NCBI GenBank assembly: GCA_020634815.1
Contig: JACKBA010000019.1
Location: forward strand, 62,001 to 126,000
DNA: 64,000 nucleotides
Reading direction: 5' to 3'
From: Caldilineaceae bacterium
GTDB lineage: Bacteria > Chloroflexota > Anaerolineae > Caldilineales > Caldilineaceae
Positions 45,527 to 54,354 of the stretch are shown here, piece by piece; within the stretch, counting starts at the first letter, position 1; each line of letters begins with the position of its first letter. Position numbers and translations under genes: made by a program. Below the pieces are notes generated by a model. The model was not told the origin of the DNA, did not search any database, and saw only the letters and a list, made by a program, of their open reading frames with translations.

Positions 45527-47119
45527 CTACTGACCCGCCGGCAGGGTCACCGTGAAGCGTGCGCCGCGGCCCGTGTTCTCGGCCAGGACGCTGCCGCCGT
45601 GATGCTCGGCTACTGCCTTGACGTAGGCCAGGCCAAGCCCGCTGCCAGGGATAGCGGCCGCGTTGCGCGCCCGGTGAAAGCGATGGAAGAGCTTCGGCAG
45701 ATCGTCGGCGGGAATGCCGATGCCGGTGTCCTCAACGGAGAATACCGCGGTGACTTCCTCGAAGGCCAGGCTCACGGTCACCGCACCGCCCGCGGGGGTG
45801 AACTTGAGCGCATTGTCCACCAGGTTGTCGACCAGCGCGCTGAGTTGCTCCGGCTGCCCCACCACCCACACGGGCGCGGCCGGCACCGCCAGGTCGAACG
45901 CCAGCCCGGCCTGCTCCGCCCGCGCCGCCTGCGCCTCGGCCAGGCCACGCACCAGCGCCGCCAGGTCGAACCGCTGCGAGGGTGCGCCGGCGATGCCGGT
46001 TTCGACGCGCGAGAGTTGCAGCAACTCGTCGGTGAGATTCGTCAGCCGCGCCACCTGGCCCTGGGCGCGTGCCAGGTAGATGTTCTGCGGCGCGGCGTCT
46101 TCGGGGCCGGCTGCCAGTTCCAGGTTGGTGCGCAGCGCGGTGAGCGGGGTGTGCAGTTGGTGCGCGGCGTCGGCCACGAACTGGCGCAGTGTCACGATGG
46201 TGCTTTCCACCTGGCCGGCCATGCGGTTGAAGGCGCGTGCCATCTGGCCCAACTCGTCTTGGGAACTTGCCGGCCCGCCCGCATCCGGCACACGCGCCGT
46301 CAGGTCACCCTCGGCCATGCGGCTGGCAGTCTGTGCCAGCGCGTGGATGGGCGCAGTGATGCGGCCGGCGGCCAGCCATCCGGCCAGCGAGGCCAGCAGC
46401 ACCGCCAACACACCCGCCGCCAGCCAGCCCCGCGCCACCGAGGTGAGAATATCACGGCCATACGCCGGGCCTTCGGACAATTCGATGGCGCCCGTCACCG
46501 CGCCCGATGGATCGTACAGGGCCACACGCACAACCTGGGACGAGCGCTCCAGCGCCTGGGGCGCCTCCATATTGAGGCCGAAACCATCGTAGGTGCTTAC
46601 CACCGAGATATTCGGGCCTGCCAGCGCCGCAGACGCCATACCCCCGGTCGCAGCAGGCGGTCCATCCATCAGGAAGATCGCCTGTGACACTGGCGCAGTT
46701 TGGGTCAGCGGGATGTCAACCGCCAGTATCACGTCGGGCGGCGCCGCTGTCGCCAACGACGCATCCGGGGTAGTGGCCAGGGCCACGCCGACCGTACCGC
46801 CGATCGCCACGTTCGTCCGTTCGGGCACACCGGTATCCACCAGCGTCGCGCCTTTGGCGTCGAGCCAGCGCACACGCGCCTGCGACAGAAAGGCGAGGCC
46901 CTTGACCAGCTCGCGCGCTGCATCGGTCGACGGGGCTGCGGCACTGTATTGGGTCAACGTGCGGCCGATAGCCGTTGCGTTGCCTTCCAGGTAGGCCCGC
47001 TCGCGCGCAGAGTAACTCTGCAAAAGTAGCGCCAACAGGATCGCGCCTAGCAGCAGCGCGGCCAGCAGGGCGATCGTCGCAAAGCTCAACGCCAGACGCC
47101 AGCGGATGGATGAGTGCAT
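45527..47119 (-). CDS. membrane sensor histidine kinase
   Basis: A 530-residue two-component sensor from ATG 47119. TM1 (about 11-33) and TM2 (about 231-250) frame a periplasmic sensor of about 195 residues. HAMP follows (GRITAPIHALAQTASRM), then HisKA with H320 (DAAHQLHTPLTALR) and HATPase (VDNLVDNALKFTPAGG, VEDTGIGIP, GSGLGLAYVKAV). It partners the OmpR-type regulator at 51.6-52.3 kb; both bracket a MacAB-type export operon on the same strand. The signal is unknown, presumably envelope stress or the exported compound. Confidence 0.92.
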   Translation of the reverse strand: MHSSIRWRLALSFATIALLAALLLGAILLALLLQSYSARERAYLEGNATAIGRTLTQYSAAAPSTDAARELVKGLAFLSQARVRWLDAKGATLVDTGVPERTNVAIGGTVGVALATTPDASLATAAPPDVILAVDIPLTQTAPVSQAIFLMDGPPAATGGMASAALAGPNISVVSTYDGFGLNMEAPQALERSSQVVRVALYDPSGAVTGAIELSEGPAYGRDILTSVARGWLAAGVLAVLLASLAGWLAAGRITAPIHALAQTASRMAEGDLTARVPDAGGPASSQDELGQMARAFNRMAGQVESTIVTLRQFVADAAHQLHTPLTALRTNLELAAGPEDAAPQNIYLARAQGQVARLTNLTDELLQLSRVETGIAGAPSQRFDLAALVRGLAEAQAARAEQAGLAFDLAVPAAPVWVVGQPEQLSALVDNLVDNALKFTPAGGAVTVSLAFEEVTAVFSVEDTGIGIPADDLPKLFHRFHRARNAAAIPGSGLGLAYVKAVAEHHGGSVLAENTGRGARFTVTLPAGQ

Positions 47120-47198
47120 GGAAGGGCTCCGATCGTGATCGAGACGTGCGCAACATGCTGGTCGAGCAAGCTCGACGGACCGTGGCATGGCTGGTATC

Positions 47199-47237
47199 TG
47201 TCGCTCTAGCCGGTTTCCTGTCCCGGCTAGAGCGACA
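47199..47237. terminator. perfect 15-bp hairpin before the histidine kinase gene
   Basis: TGTCGCTCTAGCCGG (47199-47213) and CCGGCTAGAGCGACA (47223-47237) pair fully around a 9-nt loop. It lies between the lipoprotein gene and the kinase gene of one operon, so it may reduce read-through into the kinase. Confidence 0.6.
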
Positions 47238-47265
47238 ACGATGCACGCACCAACGGCGTTTCCGC

Positions 47266-47856
47266 TTACCGTGAATTCAGGATTTGTCCCGTGGCATCAG
47301 CCATGTAGAGCACCGTGTCTGCAATGATGCGGTCACCGCGGCGTTCGCCCCACACAGAGATCATGCCGTTTTCGTTGATCTCATCCACACTGCCGGGTTC
47401 GACGGTCTGCTTGCGCGTCCCGTCGGGCTGGGGCGAATCCAGGACGGTCAAAGCCGTGGTGTCGACAAGGATCTGGGCCGTGTGCGGGATGACGACCTCG
47501 ACCTCCGGCCCGTCGGCACTTCCATTGATAGAGACTGTGCCATCCGGGTTGGTTCTGACGGCCATCGTGACGGTTCCTGTGGTGATGAAGATGCTCTTGT
47601 CGCCACGACGGGCCAGAAGGCCGGCCACATCCGGCTCGGTCTGGGGAATCTCCTTGGCCGACTCAATCTCCATGTCGAACGTTTGCATGCCCTGCGCGTT
47701 TGCTCCGCTCTGCGCGCCAGACGGTACACCCACCACGGGCAGTGAGCTTGCGCCGACCGCCGCCTTGTTGTTGAGCATCTGACCGCCGACGCACGCCGAC
47801 GCACTCAGTAGCACGACCAGCGCCGAGGCACCGATGAACAAAGTACTGCGATTCAT
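47266..47856 (-). CDS. hypothetical lipoprotein
   Basis: A 196-residue exported lipoprotein: signal peptide with lipobox SASAC (C22), then a flexible Ala/Ser-rich linker and a small beta-rich domain (about 90-196) with VTMAVRTNPDGTVSINGSADGPEVEVVIPHTAQIL. No family recognised. Set between the MacB permease and the sensor kinase genes, it may be an accessory of the exporter or a sensor partner. Confidence 0.75.
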   Translation of the reverse strand: MNRSTLFIGASALVVLLSASACVGGQMLNNKAAVGASSLPVVGVPSGAQSGANAQGMQTFDMEIESAKEIPQTEPDVAGLLARRGDKSIFITTGTVTMAVRTNPDGTVSINGSADGPEVEVVIPHTAQILVDTTALTVLDSPQPDGTRKQTVEPGSVDEINENGMISVWGERRGDRIIADTVLYMADATGQILNSR

Positions 47857-47891
47857 GTTCTGACTCCTATTCTAGCTGATGTAGGTCCAAC

Positions 47892-49184
47892 CTACTCATA
47901 TCGTAGCGCCTCGATTGGGTCGAGGCGTGCCGCCCGCAATGCGGGATACAGCCCAAAGATGATGCCCGTCGCCAGTGCCACAAGCAGGGCGACGGGGATG
48001 CTGGCCGGGTCGAGCAGCGCCAGACCAGCGTTTAGCGAAGCAGCCAGCGGGATGGCCAGGATGCCGACCAGGATGCCGACCAAACCGCCGGCCAGGCTGA
48101 GCAGCGCCGCTTCCAGCAGGAATTGCAGCACGACATCTTGCTGGCGCGCGCCCACTGCCATGCGCACGCCGATCTCCCGCGTTCGCTCCGTCACGCTGAC
48201 CAGCATCACGTTCATGATGCCGAAGCCGCCGACGACCAGCGACACGACAGCCAACGCAGCCAGCAGCACGGAGAAGGTGCGGGCCGCATCCTGCTGGACG
48301 CCCAGAATGTCCTTCTTGGTGGTCAGCCGGAAGTCGTCAAGCCACTTGCCGTCGTTCCCTTGCTCGATGCCATGCCGCAGCCGCAGATGCGCCGCAATCT
48401 GGGTCTTGGCTTCGTCCATGCGCGCCTCATCGGTCACACGCGCAGTGATCTCGACCCACGGATCGTTCTCGAAGAGGTTTTGCACCGCAGTGCTGACGGG
48501 CAGGTAGAAGGTCTCGTTTGGTTTCGAGCGCGTGCGCTCCTGCTCGTCCACCGTCTCCAACTCGGCGATCACGCCGATCACCTCACACGGCTTGCGGTTG
48601 ATCCACACCGTCTGGCCGATGGGATCGTCGCCCAGGAAGAGGTCGTCGGCCGTCTTGTAACCCAGCACGCACACCTGCGCGCCTGCCGCCACTTCGCTGT
48701 GGGTGAAAAAGCGGCCGCGGGCCAGAAAAGCTTCGCTGGTCAGCAGGTCGCCGGCCGGCCAGCCCACTGGCTGCACCTTGCCGTCGGCGATCATGCTGGT
48801 CAGCGCACCCGCATCCACGCCTGTGAACGGCATGTCCAGCGTTGTCTGGCCGTGGCGCACCTTGCCGCTTCCCCTGACGGTCATTTCGACACGATCGATC
48901 AGTGGCGCGGCGTCCGGCAGGGTAAGACCATCCTCGTAGGAGAGCAGCTTGCCGGCCGGTTTGGGTTCGCCATCCTCGACCGTAAACTGCCCGCTCACCT
49001 GGATCTGGTCTGAGCCAAGGAAACGGAAGCTGTTCTCTACAGCCGCACGGGCGCCGTTGCCCAGCGCCAGGGTGGCGATCACCGAGGCCACGCCGATGAT
49101 GATGCCCAGCATGGTCAGGCCGGTGCGCAGCTTGTTGGCCGCAATGCCGCTCAGCGCAGTGCGCAGGACGTTGACAAAGGTCAT
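47892..49184 (-). CDS. MacB-type ABC export permease (FtsX fold)
   Basis: A 430-residue membrane protein with one N-terminal segment (ANKLRTGLTMLGIIIGVASVIATLAL), a large periplasmic MacB_PCD domain (about 50-265) and three C-terminal segments (from about 300). SVTERTREIGVRMAVGARQQDV is the FtsX/MacB hallmark. Four-segment MacB proteins do not move substrate through the bilayer but transmit force to the periplasm. It overlaps the ATPase gene by 4 bp. Confidence 0.93.
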   Translation of the reverse strand: MTFVNVLRTALSGIAANKLRTGLTMLGIIIGVASVIATLALGNGARAAVENSFRFLGSDQIQVSGQFTVEDGEPKPAGKLLSYEDGLTLPDAAPLIDRVEMTVRGSGKVRHGQTTLDMPFTGVDAGALTSMIADGKVQPVGWPAGDLLTSEAFLARGRFFTHSEVAAGAQVCVLGYKTADDLFLGDDPIGQTVWINRKPCEVIGVIAELETVDEQERTRSKPNETFYLPVSTAVQNLFENDPWVEITARVTDEARMDEAKTQIAAHLRLRHGIEQGNDGKWLDDFRLTTKKDILGVQQDAARTFSVLLAALAVVSLVVGGFGIMNVMLVSVTERTREIGVRMAVGARQQDVVLQFLLEAALLSLAGGLVGILVGILAIPLAASLNAGLALLDPASIPVALLVALATGIIFGLYPALRAARLDPIEALRYE

Positions 49185-49921
49185 GGGAGCAGCCTGCCGT
49201 CGCGCATGTGCAGCGTGTATTCTGCCTGCTCGGCGACCGCGCGATCGTGCGTCACCAACAGCAGCGTCCGGCCCTCGGCGTGCAGCTCGGCCAGCAGCCG
49301 CATGATGTCGCCGCCGGTGCTGCTGTCCAGGTTGCCGGTCGGTTCATCGGCCAGGATGAGGGCCGGATCGCCCACCAGCGCTCGTGCGATGGCGACGCGC
49401 TGGCGTTGGCCGCCGGAAAGCTGCGTGGGGCGATGCCCGGCCCGATCCGCCAGCCCGACGCGCGTCAACGCAGCCAGTGCGCGCTCGCGCGGAGACTGCT
49501 TGCCGGTTGCCCGGCTACCCGCGCCGTGGTCGAGGCGGCTCGTCCCGTTATCGCCCTGTCCCCCTGCCGCCCGATAGAGCAACGGCAGCGCCACGTTGTC
49601 CAGCGCGGTCAGACGCGGGAGAAGGTTGAAAGTCTGAAAGATGAAGCCAATGCGCTGGTTGCGCACCCTCGCCCGCTCCTGCGCCGAAAGAGAACCGACA
49701 TCGCGTCCCTCCAGCAGATAGCGGCCAGCGGTGGGTGTGTCCAGGCAGCCCAGCAGGTGCATCATGGTGGACTTGCCGCTGCCCGATGATCCCATGAGCG
49801 CCACGAAGTCGCCGGCGCCGATGCGCATGTCCACCCCGCGCAGGGCTAAGACGTCGGCCGCACCCATGCGGTAGGTCTTGGTCAAGTTCTGCGTTTCGAT
49901 GACTGGATTCTGGTCGTTCAT
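49181..49921 (-). CDS. MacB/LolD-type ABC ATPase
   Basis: A 246-residue ATPase with MGSSGSGKSTMMHLLGCLD (Walker A), LSGGQRQRVAIARAL (signature), LILADEPTGNLDS (Walker B) and VTHDRAVA. A glycine/serine-rich insertion (GAGSRATGKQSPRERAL, about 130-147) interrupts the helical domain and is not usual. Overlaps both neighbours by 4 bp, so ATPase, permease and adaptor are made together. Confidence 0.94.
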   Translation of the reverse strand: MNDQNPVIETQNLTKTYRMGAADVLALRGVDMRIGAGDFVALMGSSGSGKSTMMHLLGCLDTPTAGRYLLEGRDVGSLSAQERARVRNQRIGFIFQTFNLLPRLTALDNVALPLLYRAAGGQGDNGTSRLDHGAGSRATGKQSPRERALAALTRVGLADRAGHRPTQLSGGQRQRVAIARALVGDPALILADEPTGNLDSSTGGDIMRLLAELHAEGRTLLLVTHDRAVAEQAEYTLHMRDGRLLP

Positions 49922-51411
49922 CGGCTTACCACCTGGTCGCCTTCGGCCAGCCCGCTCAAGATTTCGGCGTACTGGTTGCCGCGCAGGCCAACCTGCACCG
50001 TCCGTTCTTCGGTGCTAAAGCCGTTCCACACCTTGAGCGTGGCCGTGCCGTCGGGGCGGGCGCGCACCAGCGAACGCGGCAGGCGCAGGACCTCTTCGCG
50101 CCGGTCGATCACCACCGACGCATCCACCGTCATCCCCGGCGCCAGCTCCGGGCCTGCGGTGTCCAGCGCGATGTAGACCGGGTAGACGGGCGAGGTCGAG
50201 GTGGCGCTACGCTGGGGAACGATGCGTTCGACGCGACCGGTGATCGAGGCTGCGGGCATGGCGTCAAAGAAGAGATCCACCGTTTGCCCGACCTTCACCA
50301 GCGGAAAGTCCTCCTCGACCACCGTAATCTCCGCTTCCACCTGTGTCGGGTCGGTGAGGCGCAGCACCGGCGCACCGGCGGCGACCGTCTCGCCCTCGCT
50401 GGCATTCACCTCCAGCACGACGCCTGCGTAAGGCGCCACCAGCGTTGCCGCCGCGAGGTCCGCTTGTGCCCGGCTCAATGCCTGTTCGGCGGCCTGCACC
50501 GTCGCCTGCGCCTGGTGCAGATCCACGGCATTCGGGCCTGCGTTCAGTTCGTCGAGCCTGGCCTGCGCCTGCTCATGCGCCAACTGCGCGGCCCGCAAGT
50601 CGTTCTCGCCGGTCCGCTGGCTTGCCTGCGCCAGCCGGCCGCGCGCGCGTTCGACATTGGCCTCAGCCACGCGCACATCCTCAGGGTTCGGCCCTGCCTG
50701 GATGCGGGCCAGATCTTCCTCCGCTCTGCGCACGGCGACGTCGGCGTTGCCCACAGCGGCCTCAGCCTGATCGCATGCAACCTTGTCCGGCCTACCGCAG
50801 GTTGCGTCGCGCGCCACCTGCACGCTCCACAGGCTGTTCCTGGCCGTCTCCAGCGTGTACTGGGCGTTTTGCAGCGCCGCCACGTCGGGTGATTGAAGCT
50901 GCGCCAGCGTCGCCTCGGCGGCGGCCAATTCGGCGCGTGCGGCGGCCAGTTCGCCGTCGTTCGGCCCGCGTGCCAGCGCATCCAGTCGCGCCTGTGCGCC
51001 GGCCAGGTCGCCCTGTGCCGCGGCCATGTCTGCGGGCGTGGGGCCGGCCTGGAGCTTCGCCAGGCGCGCACGGGCCAATTCCAGCTCGGCCTGGGCCGTC
51101 GCCATGCGCTCTTCCAGCGGGGCAGGGTCGAGGCGAGCCAGCGTGGCGCCAGCGTCCACGTGCTGGCCGGCGCGCACGGGCAGGCTCAACAGTTTGCCGG
51201 TGGCGCCGAAGGAGAGCACCATCTCGCGCGTGCCCACCAGACGGCCGGGCGCCGTCACGCCCAACGAAACTTCCCCGCGCTCTGCGGCAACGGTCGGCGG
51301 CGCGCTCTGCGCCTCCACCGCAGCCGGCATGGCGCCGCGCAGGCCCCATAGGCTGGCCGCGACCACGCCCAGGATCAGCAGAACGGCGAGCGGTATGTAC
51401 CAACGTTTCAT
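49918..51411 (-). CDS. MacA/HlyD-type membrane-fusion adaptor
   Basis: A 497-residue periplasm-side adaptor. Start at 51411 (GAGGAG upstream). A single membrane anchor (WYIPLAVLLILGVVAASLWGL) is followed by a lipoyl half-domain, a long Ala/Arg/Glu-rich coiled coil (about 90-310, with repeated AGPNPEDV/AGPTPADM-like units), the second lipoyl half (LVAPYAGVVLEVNASEGETVAAG) and beta-barrel domains. It contacts MacB; because many Chloroflexota lack a typical outer membrane, it may work without a TolC partner. Confidence 0.92.
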   Translation of the reverse strand: MKRWYIPLAVLLILGVVAASLWGLRGAMPAAVEAQSAPPTVAAERGEVSLGVTAPGRLVGTREMVLSFGATGKLLSLPVRAGQHVDAGATLARLDPAPLEERMATAQAELELARARLAKLQAGPTPADMAAAQGDLAGAQARLDALARGPNDGELAAARAELAAAEATLAQLQSPDVAALQNAQYTLETARNSLWSVQVARDATCGRPDKVACDQAEAAVGNADVAVRRAEEDLARIQAGPNPEDVRVAEANVERARGRLAQASQRTGENDLRAAQLAHEQAQARLDELNAGPNAVDLHQAQATVQAAEQALSRAQADLAAATLVAPYAGVVLEVNASEGETVAAGAPVLRLTDPTQVEAEITVVEEDFPLVKVGQTVDLFFDAMPAASITGRVERIVPQRSATSTSPVYPVYIALDTAGPELAPGMTVDASVVIDRREEVLRLPRSLVRARPDGTATLKVWNGFSTEERTVQVGLRGNQYAEILSGLAEGDQVVSR

Positions 51412-51588
51412 TGCCTGACTCCTCACCACCATGACTCTCGGCTGTGCTTGCCGGGACGCAGACCGCGCGCAAGGCTGCGCCTGCGGTCGCCGGACTCGTT
51501 TGCTACAGTTCTGAGATTAGTGGGGTGAGATTACAGCGTGGTCTCGGCGCGGTTACAGTTTCGCAACCTGGCTGGGGCGCGGGCCAAT

Positions 51589-52308
51589 TCAGGCGACCAG
51601 GCGGTAGCCGATGCCGGGCACAGTGAGGATGAGGCTGGGGCGGCTGGGGTCGCGCTCCACCTTTTCGCGCAGCCGGCTGATGTGGACGTTGACCGTGCGC
51701 TCGCTTTCGACATCGGCGTCGTAGCCCCACACCGCGGTGAGGATCTGCTCGCGGCTGAGTGCCTGGCCGGGGTGGCGCGCCATGAAGACGAGCAGCTTGA
51801 ATTCGGTCGGGGTGAGGTTGAGGAGCGTCTCATCGCGGCGCGCCTGGCTGCGATCCAGGTCGATCGTCAGTTCGCCGGCGCGCAATAGATTGGCGTCGGC
51901 GGCCGGCGCGAACTCGCCGTAGGCGCGCCGTAACTGGGCACGAATGCGCGAAAGCAGCTCGCGCAGGCCGAAGGGCTTGGTCACGTAGTCATCGGCGCCC
52001 ATCTCCAGCCCCAGCACCTTGTCGATCTCGTCGCGCTGCGCGGTCAGAATGATGACCGGCTGGCGCAAGCCGTCCTGGCGCAACTGGCGACAGAAGTCGA
52101 GGCCGGAACCGTCGGGCAGTCGCAGGTCGAGGAGGATGAGGTGCGGGTTGGCGGCGTGTGCGTAGGCCAGGCCGCTGACGCCGGTGGTGTGCCAGGTGGC
52201 CCGGAAACCGTTCGTTTTCAGGGCATCCACCAGGCTCTCGCCGATGGCGGGGTCATCTTCGATCAGAAGAATATGCGTTGCGCCGGGGTCCAGGTTCGTC
52301 GTCGTCAT
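51589..52308 (-). CDS. OmpR-family response regulator
   Basis: A 239-residue regulator: receiver with acidic pair EDD (17-19), phospho-acceptor D61 (LILLDLRLPDGSG) and K in VTKPFGLREL, then a winged-helix Trans_reg_C (TPTEFKLLVFMARHPGQALSREQIL, VNVHISRLREKVE). First gene of the operon that encodes the MacAB exporter and the cognate kinase. The promoter leaves almost no leader, and no ribosome site is seen before the ATG. Confidence 0.93.
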   Translation of the reverse strand: MTTTNLDPGATHILLIEDDPAIGESLVDALKTNGFRATWHTTGVSGLAYAHAANPHLILLDLRLPDGSGLDFCRQLRQDGLRQPVIILTAQRDEIDKVLGLEMGADDYVTKPFGLRELLSRIRAQLRRAYGEFAPAADANLLRAGELTIDLDRSQARRDETLLNLTPTEFKLLVFMARHPGQALSREQILTAVWGYDADVESERTVNVHISRLREKVERDPSRPSLILTVPGIGYRLVA

Positions 52309-52316
52309 CGCGGCAG

Positions 52317-52345
52317 AGTATAGCACGCCGGGTACTGGCCTTCAA
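52317..52345 (-). promoter_or_regulatory. promoter of the response-regulator/MacAB operon, apparently leaderless
   Basis: On the minus strand TTGAAG (52340-52345), 17 bp and TATACT (52317-52322). The -10 box ends 8 bp before the start codon at 52308, so the transcript should begin at or within a base or two of the ATG. Confidence 0.65.
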
Positions 52346-52432
52346 ACAGATCGGTGCGATGGGGTCATGTGTATTCCGTAGTTGGCTCTATCTCCTTCTG
52401 AAAGTGCGAAGTCAGTGTTGCCTCATTCACCC

Positions 52433-53425
52433 CTACCACGCATACGCGTTCGGCGCCTCACCCCCCGGCCCAGGCCAGATTTCGTCGAGCCGCTTGAGCG
52501 TCTCCGCGGTGAGGCTGATCTCCAACGCACGCAGGTTGCCGGTCAACTGTTCCATGGTGCGCGGGCCGACGATCGGTGCGGTGACGACCGGGTTGTGCAG
52601 CAGCCAGGCCAGCGCCACGTCGCCGGGTTCTTCGCCCAGCTCCTGGCAGAGCGTCTCGTACGCTTCCAGCTTCGACCGGTCGCGTTCGATGCGCTGCTGC
52701 TGGTGCGTACTGGCGCGGCGGCCCTCGGTCGCCTTGCGCAGCGCACCGCCCAGCAGCCCACCCGCCAGCGGACTCCACGGGATGAGACCCACGCCGTAAT
52801 GACGGCAGGCAGGAATCACCTCCAACTCAATCGTGCGCGCCGCCAGGTTGTACAGGCTCTGCTCGGAGACCAGCCCCATGAAGTGGCGGGCGGCCGCGGC
52901 GCTCTGCGCGGTGGCGATGTCCCAGCCGGCGAAGTTGCTGCTGCCGACGTAGAGCACCTTGCCCTCGCGCACCAGTTGCTCCATCGCCTGCCAGATCTCC
53001 TCCCAGGGCGTTGTGCGCTCGATGTGGTGCATCTGGTAGAGGTCGATGTGGTCGGTCTGCAGGCGGCGCAGGCTATCTTCGCACGCCTTGCGGATGTGGT
53101 AGGCGGACAGACCGCGCTCGTTGACGCCCGGCCCCATGTTGCCATAGACCTTGGTCGCCAGGACAACCCGGTCGCGACGTCCACCCTGCGCCCACCAGCG
53201 GCCGATGATCTCCTCCGTGTAGCCGGGGTGAAGCTCCGGGGTGACGGTCGCGGCGGTGAAGAGGCCATAGACGTTGGCGGTGTCGAAGAAGTTGATCCCC
53301 TGCGCCAGCGCCGCATCCATGATGGTGAAGCTGTCTGCTTCGCTCGTCTGCGGGCCAAAGTTCATCGTGCCCAGGCAGAGCCGGCTGACTTGCAGGCCAG
53401 TGCGACCCAGTGGTGCGTATTGCAT
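52433..53425 (-). CDS. aldo/keto reductase (AKR)
   Basis: A 330-residue NADPH-dependent reductase: MQYAPLGRTGLQVSRLCLGTMNFG, Asp/Tyr in NFFDTANVYG, Lys in VVLATKVYG and His in YQMHHIERTTP. HH instead of a single catalytic His is common in this branch. It is the last gene of a minus-strand group with an NTF2-like gene, a cupin and two more aldo/keto reductases. Substrate unknown. Confidence 0.9.
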   Translation of the reverse strand: MQYAPLGRTGLQVSRLCLGTMNFGPQTSEADSFTIMDAALAQGINFFDTANVYGLFTAATVTPELHPGYTEEIIGRWWAQGGRRDRVVLATKVYGNMGPGVNERGLSAYHIRKACEDSLRRLQTDHIDLYQMHHIERTTPWEEIWQAMEQLVREGKVLYVGSSNFAGWDIATAQSAAAARHFMGLVSEQSLYNLAARTIELEVIPACRHYGVGLIPWSPLAGGLLGGALRKATEGRRASTHQQQRIERDRSKLEAYETLCQELGEEPGDVALAWLLHNPVVTAPIVGPRTMEQLTGNLRALEISLTAETLKRLDEIWPGPGGEAPNAYAW

Positions 53426-53522
53426 ACCGTTACTCCTTGAAAGAACTTTTTGGTTGTGAGAGTTGCTCGTCCTGGTCGATTCACCGTCGCCGGCTCATCG
53501 CCTTGTGTCTTGCCGAATGGCG

Positions 53523-53906
53523 TTATTGTGGGGCAAGGAGGCGGGTAAACGACAGCGACGCCAGCTTCCAATTCCCCTCTTGCTGCACATAGACTTCTGT
53601 CACCATAAAGGGATTGGTGACCTCGTTGCCGCCAACCACGGCGAGCAGCGTGATCCGGTTCAAGAGTACCGCCGTCTGATCGATAATGGTCACCGACACG
53701 TCGTGGATGTCCGCCTGCTTGTAGTGGATCCTGCCGCTCTTGATGATCTCGAGTTCCTGCGCTTTGCCCCAGGCGCCGCCCATGTGCACAAAGACCGCCT
53801 GCTCATGAAAGAGTGCATCCAGGGTTCCTACGTCGCACGCCGCCATCCACTCCCACTTCGCTTTGGAGATCTGAATGATGGCTTGTTCCAACTCCGCGTT
53901 TTGCAT
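53523..53906 (-). CDS. NTF2-like (SnoaL/DUF4440-type) protein
   Basis: A 127-residue cone-shaped NTF2 fold: an N-terminal helix (LEQAIIQISKAKWEWMAACDVGTLDALFHEQAVFVHMGG), then a beta sheet ending VTEVYVQQEGNWKLASLSFTRL. Usually a small-molecule-binding or hydrolase/isomerase fold. Three nt downstream of the cupin gene, so co-translated. Confidence 0.85.
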   Translation of the reverse strand: MQNAELEQAIIQISKAKWEWMAACDVGTLDALFHEQAVFVHMGGAWGKAQELEIIKSGRIHYKQADIHDVSVTIIDQTAVLLNRITLLAVVGGNEVTNPFMVTEVYVQQEGNWKLASLSFTRLLAPQ

Positions 53907-53909
53907 GAT

Positions 53910-54323
53910 TTACTCCGCACTTGCTGACTGAGCCAGGTACTCCTCGTCGCTGATCTTGCCCATCCACTCCACGCCCTGGCCGTCGAGCGCTTCGCCGAGG
54001 GCGATATGCGTCATCGCCGTCGTGGGCGCGGCGCCGTGCCAGTGTTTCTCGCCCGGCGCAAACCAGACGACGTCGCCGGGTTTGATCTCCTCGACCGGGC
54101 CGCCCCATCGCTGGGCGCGGCCGCAGCCGGCCGTCACGACCAGCGTCTGCCCGAGTGGATGCGTGTGCCAGGCCGTGCGTGCGCCCGGCTCGAAGGTGAC
54201 GCTGGCGCCGCGCACGCGCGCCGGTTCGGGCGGATTGAACAGTGGATCGACGCGTACGGCGCCGGTGAACCATTCGGCCTGGCCGACGGCGGAAGGCTGC
54301 GAGCCATTTCGTTTGATCTCCAT
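53910..54323 (-). CDS. cupin-domain protein
   Basis: A 137-residue single cupin. Metal ligands fit: TAWHTHPLGQ (two His), followed by Glu/Gln-type third ligand position, and GEKHWHG (final His). Close in pattern to manganese cupins related to mandelonitrile lyase or quercetinase-like enzymes. It is flanked by aldo/keto reductases, suggesting carbonyl metabolism. Confidence 0.86.
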   Translation of the reverse strand: MEIKRNGSQPSAVGQAEWFTGAVRVDPLFNPPEPARVRGASVTFEPGARTAWHTHPLGQTLVVTAGCGRAQRWGGPVEEIKPGDVVWFAPGEKHWHGAAPTTAMTHIALGEALDGQGVEWMGKISDEEYLAQSASAE

Positions 54324-54354
54324 CGATTTGCTCCTTTGTCTGCCTCTTGCCGTT

